Source of the DNA: Bacteroidales bacterium
GTDB taxonomy: Bacteria > Bacteroidota > Bacteroidia > Bacteroidales > Muribaculaceae
DNA: 28,351 nucleotides
NCBI GenBank assembly: GCA_019416285.1
Contig: DXXM01000040.1
Location: 1 to 28,351, forward strand
Direction: 5' to 3'
Below are positions 23,964 to 28,351 of the stretch, in pieces (position 1 is the first letter of the stretch; every line of letters starts with the position of its first letter). Under the pieces are notes generated by a model. That model was given only the letters and a program-made list of their open reading frames with translations, had not been told where the DNA came from and ran no database searches. A program made the translations under genes and the position numbers.

Positions 23964-24788
23964 TTAAAGTTCATTGATTCGACATTCGATCTCGCTGATG
24001 GCGATATTGTATTGCTCCTCGTTGGGGACTCCGTGATGCCACTTGGCCACATTTTCCATGAAGGACACACCTTTGCCCTTTGTGGTTTCTGAAATGAAGA
24101 GATGCGGCTTCCCGTTGGTGAAGTCTATGTTTTTCAGGGCATCGTCAATGGCTGCAACATCATCGCCGTTGATTGTCTTTACGTCCCATCCGAAAGCTGT
24201 CCAGCGGGCTGTGATGTCCTCAAGTGCCATGACATCCTCAGTATTTCCGCTTATCTGGAGATGGTTGCGGTCGATAATAGCCACGAGATTGTCGAGATGA
24301 TATTGATTGGCGGACATTGCGGCCTCGTAGATTGAGCCTTCACCCTGTTCGCCGTCGCCCATGAGAACATAGGTTTTGTAGTTCTTGCCATCTTTCTTTG
24401 CGGCTATGGCCATTCCCACACCTATTGAAAGTCCGTGGCCGAGAGCTCCCGACGAGACTTCGATGCCGGGCACCTCGATTGTGGGGTGACCGGAAAGAAT
24501 CGAACCGAACTTGCCGAGTGTGTCGGTGAGCTCATGTGTGTAGTAGCCTTTGGCTTCGAGGGTCACATAGAGGGCTTCCACGCAGTGTCCCTTGCTGAGT
24601 ATGAAGCGGTCGCGGTCCGGGTCATCAGGTTTTGCGGGATCCACGTTCAGAATGTCGAAATATAGTGCTGTAAGGACGTTGAGGCATGACAGATCGCCTC
24701 CGATATGTCCGGCTTTTGCGTTGTAGACGATTTCCAGGAGTCTCCTGCGGTTGAGTTCTGCCTGTTTAGTTAGTTCATGGTGGTTCAT
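23964..24788 (-). CDS. Transketolase N-terminal subunit
   Basis: A 274-aa thiamine-diphosphate-binding subunit, first gene of the sugar operon. The magnesium and TPP motif is LMGDGEQGEGSIYEAAMSANQYHLDNLVAIIDRN (GDG at 144-146, Asn175). His28 in AGHIGGDLS, SKGH (65-68) and SGHPTIEVPGIEVSSGALGHGLSIGVGMA are the standard substrate and cofactor regions. The ATG at 24788 (MNHHELTKQAELNRRRLLEIVY) is preferred over one at 24830, whose extra residues (MHAHTRIINYFTND) have no family likeness. No convincing -7 element was found upstream, but repeats that could be operator sites lie at 24825-24878. Confidence 0.92.
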   Translation of the reverse strand: MNHHELTKQAELNRRRLLEIVYNAKAGHIGGDLSCLNVLTALYFDILNVDPAKPDDPDRDRFILSKGHCVEALYVTLEAKGYYTHELTDTLGKFGSILSGHPTIEVPGIEVSSGALGHGLSIGVGMAIAAKKDGKNYKTYVLMGDGEQGEGSIYEAAMSANQYHLDNLVAIIDRNHLQISGNTEDVMALEDITARWTAFGWDVKTINGDDVAAIDDALKNIDFTNGKPHLFISETTKGKGVSFMENVAKWHHGVPNEEQYNIAISEIECRINEL

Positions 24789-24824
24789 ATCATTGGTAAA
24801 ATAGTTGATTATTCGTGTATGAGC

Positions 24825-24878
24825 GTGCAATAGTTATTGTAGACAGGCTTGATTGCACACTTTCTTCAAAAGACAGGC
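24825..24878 (-). promoter_or_regulatory. Candidate operator region of the sugar operon
   Basis: GTGCAAT (24825-24831) is mirrored by ATTGCAC (24852-24858). AGACAGGC occurs at 24841-24848 and again at 24871-24878, 30 bp apart, close to three helical turns. The spacing fits binding by a dimeric sugar-responsive regulator; no regulator gene is adjacent. Confidence 0.35.
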
Positions 24879-24950
24879 CTAAATTACGAAAAATATTTGT
24901 AACAGACGCTCAAAATTCAAAAATTTAAGCAATAGGAATATAAAATAAAT

Positions 24951-24996
24951 AATATCACCCGACATTAAGGTCAAATGCCTCATGCCGGGTGATATT
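24951..24996 (-). terminator. Terminator of the endonuclease gene
   Basis: AATATCACCCG (24951-24961) pairs perfectly with CGGGTGATATT (24986-24996); the stem extends inward with CAT/ATG and AGG/CCT pairs. On the minus strand it is followed by a T-rich run. It begins about 30 nt after the endonuclease stop at 25027. Confidence 0.8.
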
Positions 24997-25026
24997 GTAT
25001 TTTAGCGGATGTTATTAAATATTCTT

Positions 25027-26715
25027 TCAGCGTGCCATGAGCTTGATGGGCGAGTGGTGCTGGTCGGTCACGATGAGGTAGACACCGTGGGGGAGTGTGA
25101 TTTCCAGTCCGTCGGTGATTTCGGGCAGGAGCATGAAGAGTCGGCCGGTAGCGTCGAAGATGCGTCCTCCGGTCTGCGGCTCGCCGCAGCGGAAACGGAG
25201 AGTGCCGGGATAAGTCTCGACGGAGAGACCGCAATCTTCCTCGATACCGCTGATACCCGAGCGGCTCACGGAGATTACGTTGGAGGGATCCGAGAGGAAT
25301 CCGAGACGGCTGCTTTGAACGTAGTAGCTTTCGTTGTCGCTTGCATCGAAGTCCTCAATGATGGCCGAGTTCTCGTCACATTCCATTGTCTCCACAATCA
25401 TCTCGCCGTTGACGAAACGCTGACGGGTGAGGAGGTAGAAGTCTATTACTTCCGGTGCCTCTGACCATGTGGCTTTGTAAGAGGTGGATGTGATGTCCGA
25501 AGCCTCGTAAGCGGTCAGTCTGCTCAGGGTGGGCTCGCCGAGGGCCTCGCCCTTGAGGGTCACGAACACGGAGCCGGGTATTTTCGCATCGTAGATGATG
25601 ATTTTCGCTTCATGGCTCCCGATTTCGGTCGGAGCGTATGTCACCTGGAGCTGGTAGCCGTTGGGTGCGTTGAGGAGCGATGCCTGCACGGTGGTTGAGA
25701 GAGTGGGCTTCGCTGCGGTCGGGTCGAGAGTGAACATTGATTTGTTCGTTCCGCTGATGCTGACTGAGGCCGTGCCGCTGAGATTCTCGCCTTTCAGATA
25801 GAGAATCGAGGTGATGGTCTTGCCGACGGCTACCTGTCCGAAGTCGAGTGCGGTGTTGTTGACGGGATTTATGAGATTAGGATCTCCGGCCGGTGTCGAG
25901 CTTCCGGGGCTGAATTTTTCACCAACTTTGTCGCCCCAGATGTATTCGGCGAGGTCAGGGAAGTCGATGAAGGGGTTGCGGTTGTTCTGATAGCCATAGA
26001 CCACCTCGTTGCGGTCGACCTCTTTCTGACTCACAGGGTCCTGGCGGCTCCACTGGAGGAGCATGTCGAGAGCCCAGGTGTTGAGAGTGGGATAGTCGTT
26101 CTGCTGGAGCATCCAGGTGCTGTTCCATTTCAGATTCTGGTAGCAGGTGACAATATAAAAGTACGCGCGCGCGAAATCACCCTTGTATTCGTCGGCCGGT
26201 TCGTAGACATATTGCGCGCCACCACCCTGACCCGATATGGGATAGCCGATTTTGCTGACACCGTTGTCAAACTTCGGATTTGCGGCGGTGACACCGAGCG
26301 GGTAGTTGCTCTTGGCCTGGTTAGCCGGGCCGTCGGCCGGATAGAGATGGTTGAGGTCGACGTAGGCAGGCGTGTATTCCACACTGCCGTTCTGTTTCCA
26401 CCAGCTTTTCGGGAAAGCGTGCTCGCGGTTGAGTCCCGTGAACGATGGAGCGAAGCGCTGCACGTTGGAATACATGTCCCACCACTGGCGCGAGTCGGGA
26501 TATACGTCCGTACTCTCGAAATAGCGCGGCAGGTTGCTATAGCTCGATACTTCTGTGTGAGGATTGATGACCTCAAATACGGCGGTCTTGAGCTCGGCGC
26601 CAGTTTTGCCGTCGAGACGCGAATAGTAACCGGCGGGAATTTCTGCCATCAGCCATTGGGATGACGACATGGCAATCGTCGCTGCGATTGAAAAGAAGCG
26701 TAAAGATAATCTCAT
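25027..26715 (-). CDS. Secreted endonuclease I with Ig-like, FnIII-like and sorting-tail domains
   Basis: A 562-aa exported nuclease. Residues 1-24 look like a signal peptide (MRLSLRFFSIAATIAMSSSQWLMA). The endonuclease I domain (about 28-270) has the beta-beta-alpha metal motif in LNREHAFPKSWW (His99) and VDLNHLYPADGPANQAKSNYPLG. Next is an ASH/Ig-like domain (about 288-395; LDFGQVAVGKTITSILYLKGENLSGTASVSISG), then an FnIII-like segment (about 396-490; TSTSYKATWSEAPEVIDFYLL). The last 70 residues (IFDATGRLFMLLPEITDGLEITLPHGVYLIVTDQHHSPIKLMAR) resemble a type IX secretion C-terminal sorting domain. A role in digesting extracellular DNA is likely. It is monocistronic, 101 nt after mrp. Confidence 0.9.
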   Translation of the reverse strand: MRLSLRFFSIAATIAMSSSQWLMAEIPAGYYSRLDGKTGAELKTAVFEVINPHTEVSSYSNLPRYFESTDVYPDSRQWWDMYSNVQRFAPSFTGLNREHAFPKSWWKQNGSVEYTPAYVDLNHLYPADGPANQAKSNYPLGVTAANPKFDNGVSKIGYPISGQGGGAQYVYEPADEYKGDFARAYFYIVTCYQNLKWNSTWMLQQNDYPTLNTWALDMLLQWSRQDPVSQKEVDRNEVVYGYQNNRNPFIDFPDLAEYIWGDKVGEKFSPGSSTPAGDPNLINPVNNTALDFGQVAVGKTITSILYLKGENLSGTASVSISGTNKSMFTLDPTAAKPTLSTTVQASLLNAPNGYQLQVTYAPTEIGSHEAKIIIYDAKIPGSVFVTLKGEALGEPTLSRLTAYEASDITSTSYKATWSEAPEVIDFYLLTRQRFVNGEMIVETMECDENSAIIEDFDASDNESYYVQSSRLGFLSDPSNVISVSRSGISGIEEDCGLSVETYPGTLRFRCGEPQTGGRIFDATGRLFMLLPEITDGLEITLPHGVYLIVTDQHHSPIKLMAR

Positions 26716-26806
26716 GTAAAATAGTTGAAGAAGTGATGGAATGGATGCAGGGTGTGTGTATCGTGTCGGGTAAGTGAAGATGCGTGAGGGTGATTGGGGA
26801 GAGAGC

Positions 26807-26832
26807 AGAGCTGAAATCAGTGTTTCAGCTCT
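26807..26832 (-). terminator. Stem-loop with the mrp stop codon in its loop
   Basis: AGAGCTGAAA (26807-26816) pairs perfectly with TTTCAGCTCT (26823-26832). The 6-nt loop (26817-26822) contains the last codon CAC and the TGA stop of mrp. No U run follows, so this may protect or pause the mRNA rather than terminate it alone. Confidence 0.55.
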
Positions 26833-27914
26833 ACTTTCTGTGTGGGCGGGAGCTCGCGGTTGCGCTCGGCCACTGCGTCGATTACCTCATGGGCGAGGTG
26901 GGCGAAGGCATGGGCGGTGACTCCGTGTGTGAGTGCTATGGGTTTGCCTGAATCGCCGGCGTCGGCAATCGAGGCCACCAGCGGTATCTGGGCGAGCAGA
27001 CGGACTCCGAGTTTTTCGGCAAGACGGACTCCTCCCTCTTTGCCGAAGATGTAGTAGCGTTCATCGGGGTGTTCGGCCGGGGTGAAGTAGGCCATATTCT
27101 CGACGAGGCCGAGGATGGGCACATTGACTTTGTCCTCCTGGAACATGGCTATGCCCTTGCGCGCGTCGGCAAGCGCCACTTCCTGAGGAGTGGTGACCAC
27201 CACCACGCCGGTTATGGGCAGAGTCTGCACGAGGGTGAGGTGGATATCGCTTGTTCCCGGGGGCATGTCGATGACAAAGTAGTCGAGCTCGCCCCAGTCG
27301 GCGTCGGTGATGAGCTGCTTGAGCGCGTTGGAGGCCATCGAGCCGCGCCAGAGCACAGCTTTTTCCTTGTCGACCACGAAGCCTATCGAGAGGAGCTTCA
27401 CGCCGTAGCGCTCGATGGGGATGATGAGCTGTCGGCCGTCGACGTCATGGATATAGAGCTGCTCGTCCTCGATGCCGAACATCTTGGGCATGGAGGGGCC
27501 GAATATGTCGGCGTCGAGCAGACCTACCTTATAGCCTTCGGCTGCAAGAGCCACGGCGAGATTGGATGCGATTGTGGACTTGCCCACACCACCTTTGCCC
27601 GACGAGACGCCGATGATATTCTTCACTCCGGGGAGCACAGGCGCGTTTTTGGGTGCCGCGGGCTGACGTGAGGCCACATTGACAGTCACCTTGACATCGG
27701 GGGAGATGTAGGTGTGGATGGCTGTCTCGGCTGCGCGTGTCATCGACTTGATGAATGGGTCGGTCGGCTTGTCGAATATGAGGGTGAAACTTACGCTGTC
27801 GCCGTCGATGCGGATGTCGTCCTCGACCATTCCGGCTTCGACGAGAGTTTTTCCGTTGCCCGGATAGCGCACCGTCTGAAGTGCGTCTGTTATGAGTGCG
27901 GGATAAAGTTGCAT
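26817..27914 (-). CDS. mrp: Mrp/NBP35-type P-loop ATPase
   Basis: A 365-aa Mrp (ApbC-like) protein, a soluble ATPase implicated in assembly or transfer of Fe-S clusters. Residues 1-85 are the MIP18/DUF59-like N-domain. The deviant Walker A is SSGKGGVGKST (106-114), followed by VGLLDADIFGPSMPKMFG, the switch FVIDMPPGTSDIHLT, and VTTPQEVALADARKG. The segment ENMAYFTPAEHPDERYYIFGKEGG (about 272-295) is where other family members carry the cluster-binding CxxC; here it has none, and the protein has no cysteine anywhere. Similar CxxC-less Mrp proteins occur in Bacteroidetes, as far as I recall. Its stop lies in a hairpin loop, and endA follows on the same strand. Confidence 0.94.
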   Translation of the reverse strand: MQLYPALITDALQTVRYPGNGKTLVEAGMVEDDIRIDGDSVSFTLIFDKPTDPFIKSMTRAAETAIHTYISPDVKVTVNVASRQPAAPKNAPVLPGVKNIIGVSSGKGGVGKSTIASNLAVALAAEGYKVGLLDADIFGPSMPKMFGIEDEQLYIHDVDGRQLIIPIERYGVKLLSIGFVVDKEKAVLWRGSMASNALKQLITDADWGELDYFVIDMPPGTSDIHLTLVQTLPITGVVVVTTPQEVALADARKGIAMFQEDKVNVPILGLVENMAYFTPAEHPDERYYIFGKEGGVRLAEKLGVRLLAQIPLVASIADAGDSGKPIALTHGVTAHAFAHLAHEVIDAVAERNRELPPTQKVELKH

Positions 27915-28013
27915 GTTCTGTATTGTTTCGGGGAGAGTCTGTTTAAACTGGTTAACAAATTTTTACGCTCTGAGGTTCAGAGGCTGTTTAAAAACAAAAG
28001 TGAAAATGAGGGG

Positions 28014-28138
28014 TCACAAGGTTGAGATGGATATGTCCTTGCAGTCGAAGGATTACAGTGGGTCGAGCCCACTGTGAGCTAAAGGTTGTAGCTGTGCTAC
28101 ATCCTGAGGCAAAAGGACATAGACGCTCAACATTGTGA
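28014..28138. other. Three-way-junction fold (left domain of the element)
   Basis: The closing helix pairs TCACAAGGTTGAG (28014-28026) with CTCAACATTGTGA (28126-28138), 12 of 13, then after a 5/4 internal loop TATGTCCTT (28032-28040) with AAGGACATA (28113-28121). Inside are two hairpins: TTACAGTGGG/CCCACTGTGA (28053-28062, 28068-28077; one wobble, 5-nt loop) and AGGTTGTAGC/GCTACATCCT (28083-28092, 28096-28105; one mismatch, 3-nt loop). It could act as RNA or single-stranded DNA, on either strand. Confidence 0.65.
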
Positions 28139-28230
28139 GGCCGTCGGTAACTACTGTTTTCATCAGTCATATTGATTGATTCTTTAATTTAACATTCTGT
28201 TATAGTCTGAAGGGGATATTACCATCGGCT

Positions 28231-28324
28231 CAGCGACTTTTTTGCTAAAATGCTTTCGCGTCTCAGTCACTTACTGACGTAAGCTCCTTCGACTTAAAAA
28301 GCATTTTATCTAAAAAACTCGCTG
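28231..28324. other. Long imperfect stem-loop (right domain of the element)
   Basis: The arm 28231-28256 (starts CAGCGACTTTTTT) pairs with 28298-28324 with one mismatch and a 2/3 internal loop. A small hairpin TCAGT/ACTGA (28263-28267, 28273-28277) lies in its loop. The domain ends exactly where the outer right arm begins (28325). Confidence 0.6.
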
Positions 28325-28351
28325 CCCCTCATTTCACTTTTGTTTTTAAAC

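Larger units (their letters stand above)
27915..28351. other. Gene-free 437-bp region upstream of mrp
   Basis: No credible ORF: the only one (27988-28170, minus, 60 aa) reads through strong secondary structure. From left to right it holds the mrp leader, a CTCTGA/TCAGAG hairpin (27968-27982) and the structured inverted-repeat element (27986-28351). No convincing mrp promoter was found; the nearest is a TA-N4-TTTG on the minus strand near 27956-27965, with wrong spacing. Confidence 0.7.
27986..28351. repeat. Inverted-repeat-bounded structured element
   Basis: The arm 27986-28013 (starts GTTTAAAAACAAAAGTGAAA) matches the reverse complement of 28325-28351, all 27 positions with one extra A in the left arm. 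Between the arms lie two folded domains that abut the arms directly (28014-28138 and 28231-28324) and an AT-rich linker. No transposase is encoded, so a MITE-like or other non-coding repeat is the best reading. The window ends at the arm boundary, which suggests that the right side could be a repeat copy broken by assembly. Confidence 0.7.

Noticed and set aside
23031..24788. Sulfoquinovose transketolase pathway
   Set aside because: That route also uses a split transketolase, but it needs no FGGY kinase and would be expected with sulfosugar-specific genes (sulfoquinovosidase, sulfolactaldehyde enzymes), none of which are present.
24796..24808. 13-mer GTAAAATAGTTGA shared between the leaders of the transketolase operon and the endonuclease gene (26716-26728)
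   Set aside because: A shared AT-rich 13-mer is expected by chance several times in 28 kb, and the distances to the start codons differ (0 versus 7 nt).
27988..28170. 60-aa minus-strand ORF beginning MTDENSSYRRPHNVERL
   Set aside because: It runs through the outer inverted-repeat arm and both hairpins of the structured element, has no promoter or family likeness, and its composition follows the stems rather than a protein.

Overview
The window is about 28 kb of ordinary chromosome from a member of the Bacteroidales. Gene content and the gut-like sugar operon suggest a Muribaculaceae-type organism, but the sequence alone does not settle family or genus. The lineage call rests on several promoters matching the Bacteroidetes sigma factor consensus (TTG, 19-21 nt, TAnnTTTG), the near absence of strong Shine-Dalgarno sites, a Bacteroidetes-type leucyl-tRNA synthetase and Mrp, and an endonuclease I with a type IX-like C-terminal tail. 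No tRNA, rRNA, CRISPR array, transposase or phage gene was seen. The right edge stops exactly at the end of an inverted-repeat arm, so the window may be a contig that broke at a repeat.

Layout. 72-3833 (minus): nadA then leuS. 3834-4728: a long AT-rich gene-free stretch with several dyads and TTATT(G/A)ACA elements. 4729-5487 (plus): a WaaE-like glycosyltransferase, convergent with rnhB, which lies behind an orphan OmpR-type regulator whose phosphoacceptor Asp is Glu. 7136-8438 (plus): pyrH-frr, ending in a 38-bp perfect inverted repeat. 8573-15647 (minus): a run of seven genes (Na/Pi cotransporter, DUF389 membrane protein, group 4 glycosyltransferase, NAD-dependent epimerase, a 92-aa membrane protein, aroQ, O-methyltransferase). 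15841-17086: a HIT protein divergent from a MntA/HepT toxin-antitoxin pair. 17295-18797 (plus): panB-ribB, ending in an 18-bp perfect terminator stem.

18896-24788 (minus) is a five-gene carbohydrate operon: two-subunit transketolase, glycerol-kinase-like FGGY kinase, FucI/AraA-type isomerase and a GRP/RhaT-type sugar transporter. Isomerase plus kinase plus split transketolase matches the enzyme set known for D-apiose breakdown (apiose to apulose to apulose 4-phosphate to xylulose 5-phosphate plus DHAP). Three glycerol-contact positions of the kinase are changed, which argues against glycerol as substrate. The apiose assignment is inference.

25027-26715 (minus) is a secreted multidomain endonuclease I, and 26817-27914 (minus) is a Mrp-type P-loop ATPase with no cysteine at all. 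The last 366 bp (27986-28351) have no credible gene. They form an inverted-repeat-bounded element with two internal folded domains, one a three-way junction, and are the best candidate here for an undescribed element.
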